From contig JAKVCU010000008.1 of NCBI GenBank assembly GCA_022448955.1, positions 1-64,000 of the forward strand: a stretch of 64,000 nucleotides of DNA. Direction: 5' to 3'. Positions 9,671 to 18,716 of the stretch are shown here, in pieces. The notes under the pieces are model-generated. The model had not been told where the DNA came from, did no database searches, and saw only the letters and a program-made list of their open reading frames with translations. This stretch comes from Saprospiraceae bacterium. GTDB lineage: Bacteria; Bacteroidota; Bacteroidia; Chitinophagales; Saprospiraceae. The position numbers and the translations under genes were made by a program. Positions within the stretch are counted from its first letter, which is position 1, and every line of letters begins with the position of its first letter.

Positions 9671-12121
9671 CTACCTTCTAATAGTTGCCCCCAATTTTGA
9701 TTCATATGTTTGGATCAATTGGTTCATAACTTTATCCACATCTTTATCTTTTAAAGTCTTGCTCGGATCCTCAAAAACATAACTTACCGCGTAAGATTTT
9801 TTATCCTGTCCAAGCTGCTGCTCGTTCACATAAACATCAAATAAATTAATGTCTTTGATAAGCTTCTTACCTATCTTCTTTGCAACCGCTACAATATCCA
9901 CAAATTTTATCGAATTATCAACAACCAATGCTAAATCTCTTCTGGACGACGGGAATTTGCTGATCTCTGTAAATGTCACTTGATGCTTACGGATCGCTTT
10001 CATAATGGCATCCCAATTGAATTCTGCAAAGAAAACAGCAGCCTTAATATTCATAGCTTTAGAAATGCTTGTCTTTACCTTTCCAAAACGTACCAAAACT
10101 TGTGGGCCTCTATGGAACTGGATACCGAAAGAGAAAGTCTCTTCATCCGTTGATTTTTCTTGATAGCCATTTACGCCTAAACGTTTCAACACTTGAAGCA
10201 CATATGCTTTTAAGGCATAAAAGTCCACCTCTTCCTTATCGGAATTCAACCAATTTTCTGGGTGACGAGCACCCGTCATATATAAGCACAAGTGGTTGGT
10301 TTCATCAAAAACATTTTCCTTCTCTGTTTTTAAATAACTCCTACCATATTCAAATAGTCTCAAATTAGATTGCTGACGATTTTGATTATGAAGAATAGCT
10401 TCTAATCCACTAAATAACATAGTCGGACGCATCACATCCAGATGAATATTAGAAGTGTTGTTGATATATACTAACTGCTGCTCCTGAATACTTTTGAAAA
10501 TTTCTTTATAATATTTCGATTCGGATAGAGATACTGCCATCATTTCACTAAAGCCGTTAGATACTAGCAAGTCACCGATCATATTGCGGACTTCACTTGG
10601 GTCAGGCTTAGGCGATATAGCCATGGTACTCGTAATTTGCTCCTGCATGGGTACTTTATTGAAGCCATAAATACGTAGAATCTCTTCAATAACATCTGCT
10701 TCTCTTAATACATCTGCCTTATTCGTAGGCACGGCTACAGTGAAGGTATTTTCGTCTTCTTTTAGCATATCCATTTCCAAAGCAGCCAAAATCGCTTTAA
10801 TTTCTACCTGAGGAATCTCCACTCCGATTAGTCTTCTCACATTTCTGTAAGATACTTCTACCGATTTCTTTTCAATTGGATTTGGATAAATATCTACGAT
10901 TTCAGAGGCGATTTGTCCACCGCCAAGTTCTTTCATCAAGAGCGCTGCTCTTTTTAAAGCATAAAGGGTTACGTTTGGATCACTTCCCTTTTCAAATACC
11001 TTTGCTGCATCGGTACGCAAGTTATGGCGCATACTTGACCGACGAATAGATTTTGCATCAAAGTGTGCAGACTCTAGGAAAATATCAGTTGTATGATCTG
11101 TTACGCCTGAATGCAAGCCCCCAAAAACACCACCGATGCACATACCATTAGAAGCACCATCACAGATCATTAAATCTTCCGCGGATAAAGTTCGCTCTAC
11201 CTCATCCAATGAAAGGAACTTACTCCCTACTGGCAATGTTTTTACAATGACCTTTTGATCAGTGATTTTCGATAAATCGAAAGCATGTAATGGTTGCCCT
11301 AATTCATGTAAAACAAAGTTTGTAATATCTACAATATTACTGATTGGACGAACACCAATAGCATTCAATCGTTTTTTCAGCCAATCTGGTGATTCCTTAA
11401 TCGTAACACCTTTGATGACAACACCCGAATACCTTGGGCAAGCCATTGCATTTTCAACGACTACTTCTACAGGCGTGTCTTTGCTATCAATTGCAAAATG
11501 AGCTGTATCCGGCAAGTTTACCTTTCCTTCGTGACCGTAGTTTATTTTTAAAGCTGCCGCTAAATCTTTTGCTACACCAATATGATTCGTTCCATCAGAA
11601 CGGTTTGGCGTTAAGCCAATCTCATAAACAATATCCGTTTCAAGTTGGAAGTAATCAGCTGCAGGCATACCTATTGTCGTATCTTCTGGCAATACGAGAA
11701 TACCCTCATGAGAAGTACCCGTACCAATTTCATCTTCTGCACAAATCATACCTTCAGAAACCTCCCCTCTAATTTTTCCTTTCTTGATCTTAAACGGCTC
11801 TCCTTCCGTTGGGTGCAGGGTAGTACCAATCGTAGCGACTAAAACCTTCTGCCCCGCTGCTACATTTGGTGCACCACATACAATTTGCAAAAGCTCTTCA
11901 GCTCCTACATTGACTTTCGTCAAAGATAATTTATCTGCATTTGGATGTTTACCACACTCTACCACATGGCCAACAACTACTCCTTTCAATCCACCAGGAA
12001 TACTTTCAACTTCTTCCATTCCTTCTACTTCAAGACCAATATCCGTCAATATTTCACCTACCTTAAGCGCGTCTAGATCAATATGTAAATAGTCTTTTAG
12101 CCAATTTAAGGAAACATTCAT
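9671..12121 (-). CDS. pheT: Phenylalanine--tRNA ligase beta subunit
   Basis: 816 residues, full length. Domains in order: EMAP/OB-type tRNA-binding domain (about 40-155, GHVVECGKHPNADKLSLTKV), B3/B4 editing domain (about 210-370), B5 DNA-binding-like domain (about 405-480), catalytic-like core (about 490-700) and the C-terminal FDX-ACB anticodon-binding domain (about 720-815, EISKFPSSRRDLALVV). It pairs with PheS, which is not in the window, to charge tRNA-Phe. It is the first gene of the leftward pheT / coiled-coil / zapA / rny run; a -7-like site lies about 95 bases upstream. Confidence 0.97.
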   Translation of the reverse strand: MNVSLNWLKDYLHIDLDALKVGEILTDIGLEVEGMEEVESIPGGLKGVVVGHVVECGKHPNADKLSLTKVNVGAEELLQIVCGAPNVAAGQKVLVATIGTTLHPTEGEPFKIKKGKIRGEVSEGMICAEDEIGTGTSHEGILVLPEDTTIGMPAADYFQLETDIVYEIGLTPNRSDGTNHIGVAKDLAAALKINYGHEGKVNLPDTAHFAIDSKDTPVEVVVENAMACPRYSGVVIKGVTIKESPDWLKKRLNAIGVRPISNIVDITNFVLHELGQPLHAFDLSKITDQKVIVKTLPVGSKFLSLDEVERTLSAEDLMICDGASNGMCIGGVFGGLHSGVTDHTTDIFLESAHFDAKSIRRSSMRHNLRTDAAKVFEKGSDPNVTLYALKRAALLMKELGGGQIASEIVDIYPNPIEKKSVEVSYRNVRRLIGVEIPQVEIKAILAALEMDMLKEDENTFTVAVPTNKADVLREADVIEEILRIYGFNKVPMQEQITSTMAISPKPDPSEVRNMIGDLLVSNGFSEMMAVSLSESKYYKEIFKSIQEQQLVYINNTSNIHLDVMRPTMLFSGLEAILHNQNRQQSNLRLFEYGRSYLKTEKENVFDETNHLCLYMTGARHPENWLNSDKEEVDFYALKAYVLQVLKRLGVNGYQEKSTDEETFSFGIQFHRGPQVLVRFGKVKTSISKAMNIKAAVFFAEFNWDAIMKAIRKHQVTFTEISKFPSSRRDLALVVDNSIKFVDIVAVAKKIGKKLIKDINLFDVYVNEQQLGQDKKSYAVSYVFEDPSKTLKDKDVDKVMNQLIQTYESKLGATIRR

Positions 12122-12215
12122 AAACTATGATTTAAAACTTATTTTGTCTGCATGATTAATGGAACTCAACGAACTAGACAGAAAATTAGTTTAATTCCAT
12201 TCTTTTTTCAGGCGG

Positions 12216-12223
12216 CAAAGATA
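12216..12223 (-). promoter_or_regulatory. Putative -7 element for the pheT operon
   Basis: The minus strand reads TATCTTTGCC, an exact TAnnTTTG match followed by C, about 95 bases before the pheT start codon. No clear TTG is seen at the expected upstream distance, so support is partial. It lies between the terminator of the preceding gene and pheT, where a promoter is expected. Confidence 0.35.
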
Positions 12224-12283
12224 AAGGATTCTTTTTTTCTTTCGAGGATTGGGAAAGGAGATTTTGAAAGGAAGGTATGGTTG

Positions 12284-12319
12284 GAAGGTTTTTAGCCTAA
12301 AATTAGGCTAAAAACCTTC
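12284..12319 (-). terminator. Perfect 17-bp hairpin after the Omp28-like gene
   Basis: GAAGGTTTTTAGCCTAA pairs without mismatch with its complement across a two-base AA centre. It lies 7 bases after the stop codon of the leftward Omp28-like gene. No long U-run follows on that strand, but the inner stem is A/T-rich and the position fits transcript ending before the separate pheT promoter. Confidence 0.75.
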
Positions 12320-12326
12320 TATTTTT

Positions 12327-13169
12327 TTATTCACTAAGCTTTACCTGTGCCGCTTGCAAAACTTCTTGTTCACCTGCTGCATCGTCTACGAGTGTGACAA
12401 ACGCGATAATTTCACAATTCTCGGCTACCCATGGCCCCCTTTCATCAGTAGTTGGAATGGTATAGCTATAAGTCTTATTCACTAATTCGTTTGTAGAAAG
12501 AGAGGTTGCTAAATTATCTCCAGAAACAGAGGAAATCACATCTCTCAATACATGTTTATGCTTAAAGTCTACTACACCATCATCGGTCAACTGCTTATCT
12601 GTGATGTCATTTTCAGCAATCATTACTGTCAATCTAATATCGCCATTCAAATCAGCGTTAGATAATATATTTACATTGATACTTAGGCTACGATCAGCTG
12701 CATTAAAAGTGGTTTCTAAGCCAACATCTACGAGGGGAGGACGATTCAACTCATCCGATATAATTCCTGCCCAAGCAGAAAAAGGACTAATCAATCTAGA
12801 ATCATTAATACCTAATGGGCGGCGATTCACCCCTCCTGTTGGAATACCAAAAGGCACCCCAAGAATATTTAAAATTTCTGTGCCTTCGTCTGTTCTGAAA
12901 TCATAAGTCGCTCCTGGCGCTGGGGAAGCTTGTGGTGCAGGAAGGTATGTATGCATCGTAACAACAATCAAGTTTTCGCCGTGAATACCCAGTAAGTTGC
13001 TGATTTCATCGGCTGCATCCGCACATGGTTGACAATTACCCCCAGAAAATTCTTCCAATAATACTTTACGATCACTATCTACCTGTGGACTAGGTAGTGG
13101 TTGTATGACTTCTTCACAAGCCAAAAAACTTAGGCTCAAAGCCCATAAAAATAATATACGCTTAAACAT
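12327..13169 (-). CDS. Omp28-related outer-membrane lipoprotein with thioredoxin-like motif
   Basis: 280 residues. The N-terminus is a lipoprotein signal ending LSFLAC, with Cys18 as the likely lipidated residue. A thioredoxin-like segment follows: VLLEEFSGGNCQPCADA places a C-x-x-C pair at residues 46 and 49, then HGENLIVVTMHT and GVPFGIPTG, the position of the cis-Pro loop. This arrangement is typical of Bacteroidota Omp28 relatives; whether it does thiol chemistry is not established. The C-terminal half is beta-rich and probably binds a partner. It starts 24 bases after the DUF6029 barrel gene, and a divergent TlpA gene lies beyond that, so the three may form one redox/outer-membrane module. 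Confidence 0.8.
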   Translation of the reverse strand: MFKRILFLWALSLSFLACEEVIQPLPSPQVDSDRKVLLEEFSGGNCQPCADAADEISNLLGIHGENLIVVTMHTYLPAPQASPAPGATYDFRTDEGTEILNILGVPFGIPTGGVNRRPLGINDSRLISPFSAWAGIISDELNRPPLVDVGLETTFNAADRSLSINVNILSNADLNGDIRLTVMIAENDITDKQLTDDGVVDFKHKHVLRDVISSVSGDNLATSLSTNELVNKTYSYTIPTTDERGPWVAENCEIIAFVTLVDDAAGEQEVLQAAQVKLSE

Positions 13170-13193
13170 GATTATGTTTTTTTCAAAATCTAC

Positions 13194-14918
13194 TTAAAAA
13201 GATGAATTCACAGTCATTTTCACACCACTGAAAGCTGGCTCCAAACGGCAAATACCTCCAGAACAAACGACTCCTTCTACCTGCTTTACATAAGAAAGTG
13301 AAAACCGATTAGATTTATTCGTATAATAAATATCAAATCGTGGATAATGGACATCAATTTTCTCTCCAGTCGCATCTGAAGGAGATTGTTTCCCTGGATC
13401 AATATTATACATATCTGAAATCGTAAATGTCCAATGTGGCGCAACTGTAAACTCTACTAACCCAAATAACCAAGACCCGTAATCTTGTTTAGAATCGGCT
13501 TTGATATCATCACCGATCATCATATACTGGCTTTCAAAGCGGATTGCTTTTTTACGATCTATCTTGTACAAGAAATCAAAATAAGGGGTGAATGTTTCCA
13601 CTATGGGTACCTCTGGCTTCTCCTCAAAAACCTCTTGGTTATAGCGCTGCATTTGCACACCTGCGATTAAACTCCATTTACGTTTGTATTTGTATTGCAC
13701 TTCTGTATAAAGCTCTCTATAAAGCAAAGTTTCCCCTTGATCTTTATTTACATTTCCTAAATCCGTAATGTTCGAGAAGTTCACATTAAAACTGAGCTTT
13801 CTAGTTGGTGCATATGTAATATCCGCTTGAATGGACTGTTCCCCAATTTCTTGGGTAGCTGCATTATAGCGTGAAGTTAAACGGTAAGTATTAATTCTTG
13901 TCATTGGTGGTAAGAAGTTAATAAACCCTTGATTGAGGGATACAAATGGGTTGGCACGGAAGTTAAAGTTCTCCGTTCGCTTAGCTTCGACAGAAGCACC
14001 AAAACCCCTCGTTGCCCAGCTCAATGAAGTGTAAATCACACTACCGTCATTATTCGCATATTTACCTTCTACTTCTTTAACACCGCCCTCTGTTCTTGTC
14101 AATCGAGTAGCAAATTGATCAAAATAAATATCCCCTGTTTTGTAAGCCCCTTCTACATACCAGTTAAAGTTGCCTATCGTCAAATTGTTGTACAAAGTAA
14201 AGGCATAAGAATTATACTGCAGGCTAAAAGTATCTTGTGGTAGATAATTTGCTACTGTATTTTGTAGCTGTGTGTAAGCTCCATCAGAAAGTGTTTTGCC
14301 AACTACTCCTAAGCCTGGAGCCATAGACCAGTTTGCACTTTCTCCACTACTAATAAAACCTTCTATAGATCCACCTTTTAGTACAGACTCATAAGTGTCA
14401 AAACGATTCTTCTGACGTCCTGTAAACCCTTTTATTTGCCAATCGGGAGAAAGATCATAAGTCAATTGTAAGCCAAAAAGTGCATTGTCAATAAACAACG
14501 GTCGCTCTTCATAAGCACGGAATATGATACCACTACCAATTTGATCGTAGATGTATCCCACGGTAATTCCTAATTTATGAATCTTCTTCTTCACAAACCA
14601 TCTACCAATCCCTTCATCTGTGTAGCTATCTAGTGGGTTAGGAAGGAAGGAATTATTGTACACATCAAAACGAAGACCAAACTCAAAGCCCCAGTTGCTG
14701 TAATTGAGGTTGAGCCATGATTCGCCACCAAACAATTGACGGTCATATTGCGGCGTACCTTCTGCACCGATGAGCGTATCTCTCATGAAGAAATTAGCAT
14801 TCGCTTCTAAGTTTCCAGAAAGGATACCCCCTGAATTCCCCTGTTGATCTTGTGCAATGGCCGAATGACATAAGACAAGAAATAGCAGTGCCCAAAGTGT
14901 ATATATCAAATTTTTCAT
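13194..14918 (-). CDS. DUF6029-family outer-membrane beta-barrel protein
   Basis: 574 residues: a cleavable signal peptide (about 1-22, ending AIAQ) followed by alternating aromatic and polar strands throughout, as in outer-membrane barrels, with a terminal Phe (VNSSF). The sequence fits the Bacteroidota family DUF6029, which has no known function. Nothing suggests a TonB plug or enzymatic site. The Omp28-like lipoprotein gene follows 24 bases downstream on the same strand; tlpA is divergent about 290 bases away. The pairing suggests the barrel and the lipoprotein act together at the outer membrane. Confidence 0.75.
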   Translation of the reverse strand: MKNLIYTLWALLFLVLCHSAIAQDQQGNSGGILSGNLEANANFFMRDTLIGAEGTPQYDRQLFGGESWLNLNYSNWGFEFGLRFDVYNNSFLPNPLDSYTDEGIGRWFVKKKIHKLGITVGYIYDQIGSGIIFRAYEERPLFIDNALFGLQLTYDLSPDWQIKGFTGRQKNRFDTYESVLKGGSIEGFISSGESANWSMAPGLGVVGKTLSDGAYTQLQNTVANYLPQDTFSLQYNSYAFTLYNNLTIGNFNWYVEGAYKTGDIYFDQFATRLTRTEGGVKEVEGKYANNDGSVIYTSLSWATRGFGASVEAKRTENFNFRANPFVSLNQGFINFLPPMTRINTYRLTSRYNAATQEIGEQSIQADITYAPTRKLSFNVNFSNITDLGNVNKDQGETLLYRELYTEVQYKYKRKWSLIAGVQMQRYNQEVFEEKPEVPIVETFTPYFDFLYKIDRKKAIRFESQYMMIGDDIKADSKQDYGSWLFGLVEFTVAPHWTFTISDMYNIDPGKQSPSDATGEKIDVHYPRFDIYYTNKSNRFSLSYVKQVEGVVCSGGICRLEPAFSGVKMTVNSSF

Positions 14919-15207
14919 TAAAAATAGTTTAGCTTTGTTTTTCGTTTATAGGATCAGCATGCTGTCCGTTAAAATATGGTTAAATAAAGCGTTGTCGGTC
15001 AAATATTTAGTTAATCTTTCCACCTACAGCGGATTGGCGAGTGCCAAGTTTGTATCTTAATGGGCGATTGGTCGTCTAAACAAAATAAAGGACCGATTCA
15101 AAATAAAAGTCCACAATGTTCATACGATTTTTCGATTTTACAAAAATCTATAACAAATTTAGTCATTCAAAACACAAACTTTTAGTCCAAACTAAAAATC
15201 ATTCAGT

Positions 15208-15708
15208 ATGAGAGTAGTACAGTACCTATGTATTCTTGCTATTTTATGTGTAGCTACCACTACAGCTAGCGCACAAAAACAAGTTCCTGATGTAGAAGTA
15301 AAAACATTAGAAGGAGCTACGGTTAACCTTAAAGATTATGCAAAAAATGGCAAGATCACCGTCATCAGCCTTTGGGCTACATGGTGTTCACCTTGTAAGA
15401 AAGAATTAGATGCCATCGCAGAAATCTATCCTGATTGGGTTGAAGAATATGATATGGAATTAGTTGCGATCACGATTGATACCCGAAGAGCCTTAGCGAA
15501 AGTTAAACCTATGGTTCAAACCAAAGGATGGGAGTATATCGTCCTTTCTGATGCCAATAATCAATTGAGAAATGCACTGAATTTCCAGACTATTCCTCAG
15601 ACTTATTTAATTGACCAGAATGGGGAAATTGTTTATACACATAGTGGTTATGTACCTGGCGATGAGTATGAACTAGAAGATAAAATCAAAGCCTTAACTA
15701 AAAAGTAG
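15208..15708 (+). CDS. Secreted TlpA-family thiol-disulfide oxidoreductase
   Basis: 166 residues. A signal peptide (about 1-22, ending TASAQ) sends it to the periplasm. The thioredoxin fold shows ISLWATWCSPCKKELD with the redox pair Cys60 and Cys63, and TIPQTYLID with the conserved cis-Pro. TlpA/ResA-like proteins reduce or isomerise disulfides in periplasmic proteins such as cytochromes. It is divergent from the DUF6029/Omp28-like pair, and the intervening 289 bases must hold promoters for both directions. A strong bidirectional terminator follows 34 bases after its stop. Confidence 0.9.
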   Translation: MRVVQYLCILAILCVATTTASAQKQVPDVEVKTLEGATVNLKDYAKNGKITVISLWATWCSPCKKELDAIAEIYPDWVEEYDMELVAITIDTRRALAKVKPMVQTKGWEYIVLSDANNQLRNALNFQTIPQTYLIDQNGEIVYTHSGYVPGDEYELEDKIKALTKK

Positions 15709-15742
15709 AAAAATTCTATAAATATTTAGCGAAAGCGAAAAC

Positions 15743-15779
15743 AAAAAGCAGTGCTAGATCTGTCTAGTACTGCTTTTTT
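15743..15779. terminator. Bidirectional intrinsic terminator
   Basis: GCAGTGCTAGA and TCTAGTACTGC pair over 11 bp (one G-U) around the loop TCTG, flanked by five A on the left and six T on the right. It can stop both the rightward TlpA transcript and the leftward small-peptide gene whose stop codon is at 15781. Confidence 0.9.
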
Positions 15780-15780
15780 C

Positions 15781-15906
15781 TTATCCTAGTGAGGCAAAAT
15801 TTCTGTAATAAATAGATACTACAAGAATGACAAATAAGAAAAGGCCGATAAAGCCATACATTAAACAATATCCTTTACCTCCTGCGTTTTGAATTTCATC
15901 AGACAT
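15781..15906 (-). CDS. Small single-span membrane peptide (41 residues)
   Basis: A 41-codon frame begins MSDEIQNAGGKGYCLMYG and continues into one strongly hydrophobic helix of about 18 residues, ending in IYYRNFASLG. The soluble acidic start, Gly-Gly turn, membrane span and short basic tail make a coherent single-pass peptide rather than random translation. Its stop codon abuts a strong bidirectional terminator, which is expected of a real transcript end. No family is recognised and no Shine-Dalgarno sequence is visible, as usual here. It lies between tlpA and the foldase gene and may be a short membrane subunit or regulator; function is unknown. Confidence 0.5.
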   Translation of the reverse strand: MSDEIQNAGGKGYCLMYGFIGLFLFVILVVSIYYRNFASLG

Positions 15907-16264
15907 ATCTTTAAGCTTTTTGATTGATCTATAAGTTCTTTATTAAAATTATTTGCTAAAAAATTGATCACGCCAAAAAATGGAAGATACTGACAATGCA
16001 AAAGTTGAGTACAGTTTTTGGCCAGACTCCAACATTTATTAAGCTCATCTTTATGGGTGAAGTGCTTAGCAATAAATTTTGCTGCAAAGATGAATAAAAA
16101 AAGAAAATTGGCAAAGTTTTTAATTCATCTAGCAGTATTCTTACAAAATAAAGACCTTTTTATTCTTAAATACTATTCTATAGCTCTGCCTAAAATTCAC
16201 AATCATTAGACCTTTATATCAAGCCCTACAAACTTATCCAGAACAAAGCTGATTTAGAAAATAA
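15907..16264. other. AT-rich gap with no recognised gene
   Basis: 358 bases between the 41-residue peptide and the foldase terminator. A 63-codon rightward frame (16018-16209) has no recognisable domain and uneven composition, so it is not called. A promoter for the leftward small peptide should lie at the left end of this gap. Confidence 0.5.
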
Positions 16265-16298
16265 AAAGCCTTCTCAAGCGAATGCTCGAGAAGGCTTT
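16265..16298 (-). terminator. Intrinsic terminator of the foldase gene
   Basis: AAAGCCTTCTC pairs perfectly with GAGAAGGCTTT across a 12-base loop. On the minus strand the stem is followed by TTTTTAT. It lies 21 bases after the stop codon of the leftward SurA/PpiD-like gene. Confidence 0.88.
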
Positions 16299-16319
16299 CC
16301 TTTTTTTACAATGCAAATT

Positions 16320-18458
16320 CTAGTAGAATCTGAATCTATTATCTGTAACATCTGCTTTTTTCCTCATTGCCTGAATCAAAATCTGGCCATTTACTTTTTG
16401 GCGTTCTGTTCTTTGATAGTTTGGACGTAATTGAGGAATATTTGTTGCTTGTCCAGTAATCGGATTTCTCATCATTTTCACCACGAAAACACCCGAATTA
16501 CCGATGATTGGCTTGGAGGTTTCATTTTCTGCTAAGTGATAAGCTGTCCCTAAGACTTTGGGCTCTGCACCTAAATTAGGAACAAAAGCAGCTGTAAAGT
16601 TTACACTTGAAGCTGTATCTACTTTCACACTATACTGAGCACCAATTTCGGCTAAATCTTGCGAAGAAATACTGTTTATGATAGTTTCACCCTTTTTACG
16701 GTTTAAAACTTGCTGTTCAATTTCGTCCTTGATATTTCCAACAGCTGGAAGTCCAGCAGATTGAACACTCTTTAAAGCAGCAACAACATATTTATTAGTG
16801 AAGTATTCCGCAGGATCTTGATAACTGTAAATTTCAGGAGAAACATCATTTGCGCTGGCATTGGAAGCCCAGCGAATCATATCTCTCGATGCTTGGCCAC
16901 CACCCAGATTACCCAAGTTGAAACCATTTCTTTCGAATGAGGGAGAAATTTCCATGCTGATATTAGGATCATTTGCTACAGCATTGCGGAAATCTTCAAT
17001 AGACCTATTCTTTCCGACAAAATCTTGAACTTGTTCGTAGATTCTATTTTGCGTTTCTTCTGTTGGGACGATGGATTGAGCAATATAAGCTACTTGTACA
17101 CGCTGTGACTTTGAAGCGGATCTTTTTAAAATCTCAACCAAGTGAATGCCAAACTGTGTTTTTACTTTATAATACTCACCAATCTTGCCAGTTACAAACA
17201 AGACCTCATTGAACTCAGGTACAAACTGATTTGGGATCACATTTTCATAAATACCACCATTCTGGTTAGATCCTGGATCTTCACTAAAATCTGTGGCCAA
17301 AGAAGCAAAGGAAGCAGCGCCTGATTCCAAGACATCAATCAAGCTATCGATCCTGGTTGAAGCAATAGAGAAAGAAGCAGGTGTTGTTGCACCAATTAAG
17401 ATGTGGCGTGTATCTGCACTGTCAGAGATCATGCGATTATCAATCACCTTAATTGCTTTGTATGTTTTATTATCGATGTATGGTCCATACACAGAGCCTG
17501 AAGGTAGGCTAAATACAGTATCAGCGATAGATGCAAGAATAGCCGATTTCTCCACATAGGTTGCAGAAATAGTCCCTAAATTGCGCTCAACGAAAGAAGA
17601 ATCATTTTCTGCTGAACGGAAATCAGGAATCAAATCGACAATTTGCTGACGCCAATTAGCAGAATCTGCGGATGTAGGTTCTACATTGAACACAGCATAT
17701 TCCAGTTTGCGTGTTTCTTCTTCACTACGGTACTGTGCAGCATTTTCACTGAGATAAGTAGAGTAGTCGCTATCATTAAGTGCCACATCTGTATTATCTA
17801 GCTCATCAAATGGAATTTTTACATATGCAAAATCAACACGTTGATTTTGGTCTTTATATTCCATCTCTACCATCCATGATGGCATATACATTGCCTTAGT
17901 CACTAAAGCATTCATTTTATTCTGAAGACGTTCCTTGATGATTTCTTTTTCCTGGTGTACCCAAAAATCAACAAAAGATGGACTCAACTGACCAGCTTCA
18001 ATTTGTGCTTGGATTTGACCATCTTCAATGATCTGTTTAATTTGATTTAGCTGCTGACGGTTAATTTGACCAGGAGCTTGAGGATCAGAAAAACGAGCAC
18101 GGATGATTGGACTAGGCTGAGCGCCAAATTGTAGATCCAACAACTCTTCTTTAGATACATCTAAACCTAACTTGTCTGATTCCTTCTCTACCAAAACTTT
18201 TTCTACAAAGAAGTTGTACAATTGCTCACGACGAGCATAAGGATCACCAGTTACACCTTGATATAACACTCTTTCTGTATTGGAAAATCTAAACCAATCG
18301 ATTTTTTCTCCTTCTACATTTGCCATAGTGGTTTGGCCACCACCAAAGACACTTTGTTGCCCAGAAGTCATATCCATAACAATGAAACTAAGCAAACCAA
18401 CTCCGATCAATACAATTAGAAGCCAAGAGTTTTTACGAATTTTACCAATTAATGCCAT
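16320..18458 (-). CDS. Membrane-anchored peptidyl-prolyl isomerase (SurA/PpiD-like foldase)
   Basis: 712 residues. One N-terminal membrane helix (about 12-30) is followed by a SurA/PpiD N-terminal chaperone-like domain (about 35-240), a parvulin domain at about 345-445 (ADTRHILIG, then DPGSNQNGGIYEN and FGIHLVEILKR), and a C-terminal helical part that probably packs onto the N-domain. The topology matches PpiD: anchored in the inner membrane with the body in the periplasm, assisting outer-membrane or secreted protein folding. It is monocistronic, with its own terminator. A candidate promoter lies about 180 bases upstream, with a possible 36-codon peptide in between. Confidence 0.85.
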   Translation of the reverse strand: MALIGKIRKNSWLLIVLIGVGLLSFIVMDMTSGQQSVFGGGQTTMANVEGEKIDWFRFSNTERVLYQGVTGDPYARREQLYNFFVEKVLVEKESDKLGLDVSKEELLDLQFGAQPSPIIRARFSDPQAPGQINRQQLNQIKQIIEDGQIQAQIEAGQLSPSFVDFWVHQEKEIIKERLQNKMNALVTKAMYMPSWMVEMEYKDQNQRVDFAYVKIPFDELDNTDVALNDSDYSTYLSENAAQYRSEEETRKLEYAVFNVEPTSADSANWRQQIVDLIPDFRSAENDSSFVERNLGTISATYVEKSAILASIADTVFSLPSGSVYGPYIDNKTYKAIKVIDNRMISDSADTRHILIGATTPASFSIASTRIDSLIDVLESGAASFASLATDFSEDPGSNQNGGIYENVIPNQFVPEFNEVLFVTGKIGEYYKVKTQFGIHLVEILKRSASKSQRVQVAYIAQSIVPTEETQNRIYEQVQDFVGKNRSIEDFRNAVANDPNISMEISPSFERNGFNLGNLGGGQASRDMIRWASNASANDVSPEIYSYQDPAEYFTNKYVVAALKSVQSAGLPAVGNIKDEIEQQVLNRKKGETIINSISSQDLAEIGAQYSVKVDTASSVNFTAAFVPNLGAEPKVLGTAYHLAENETSKPIIGNSGVFVVKMMRNPITGQATNIPQLRPNYQRTERQKVNGQILIQAMRKKADVTDNRFRFY

Positions 18459-18526
18459 CTCTACTACGTGTTTTAATAAGCTAAATACAAAGCAAAAAGC
18501 TGGATGCTTTTGCTGATTTGTAGCTA

Positions 18527-18637
18527 TTATTTTTTACTGTTCTGTTTTTTCTGTTTATAGCCTTTGAACACCTTCCTGTAAGCCTGCGAGTTAGCTTGGA
18601 GAGGCGTTTCAACAGCTGCAGATTTTGAAAAATCCAT
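18527..18637 (-). CDS. Possible 36-residue basic peptide upstream of the foldase
   Basis: Frame MDFSKSAAVETPLQANSQ followed by a Lys/Gln-rich tail (AYRKVFKGYKQKKQNSKK). Composition is protein-like and the frame ends 68 bases before the foldase start. It lies directly downstream of a TTTTG-N20-TACCTTTG promoter candidate, so the transcript start could be too close to this ATG for it to be used, or it could be a near-leaderless message. Alternatively the stretch is just the 5' leader of the foldase mRNA. Confidence 0.3.
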   Translation of the reverse strand: MDFSKSAAVETPLQANSQAYRKVFKGYKQKKQNSKK

Positions 18638-18638
18638 G

Positions 18639-18669
18639 CAAAGGTAATTCGTTTGATGCGTAAATTCAA
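18639..18669 (-). promoter_or_regulatory. Putative Bacteroidota promoter for the foldase
   Basis: The minus strand carries TTTTG, then 20 bases, then TACCTTTG (exact TAnnTTTG). Both elements and the spacing fit the consensus of this phylum. The predicted start point would give a leader of roughly 170 bases before the foldase ATG. Confidence 0.5.
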
Positions 18670-18716
18670 AATTTTCAGCTACTTGGGTTCAAGGAAATAT
18701 GGGTTTTAACGAAATA

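Noticed and set aside
12160-12200. AACTAGACAGAAAATTAG resembles the CTAGACAAAATT end of the dispersed element.
   Set aside because: Only a short stretch matches, the TAAGT boundary and second end are absent, and it lies in the pheT leader; probably chance in AT-rich DNA.
16018-16209. A 63-codon rightward frame between two terminators.
   Set aside because: Composition is unlike neighbouring genes and there is no recognisable domain or promoter.
18481-18669. A 62-codon leftward frame upstream of the foldase.
   Set aside because: It overlaps the better 36-codon frame and a promoter candidate, and its Arg/Lys/Leu-rich sequence looks like a shadow reading.
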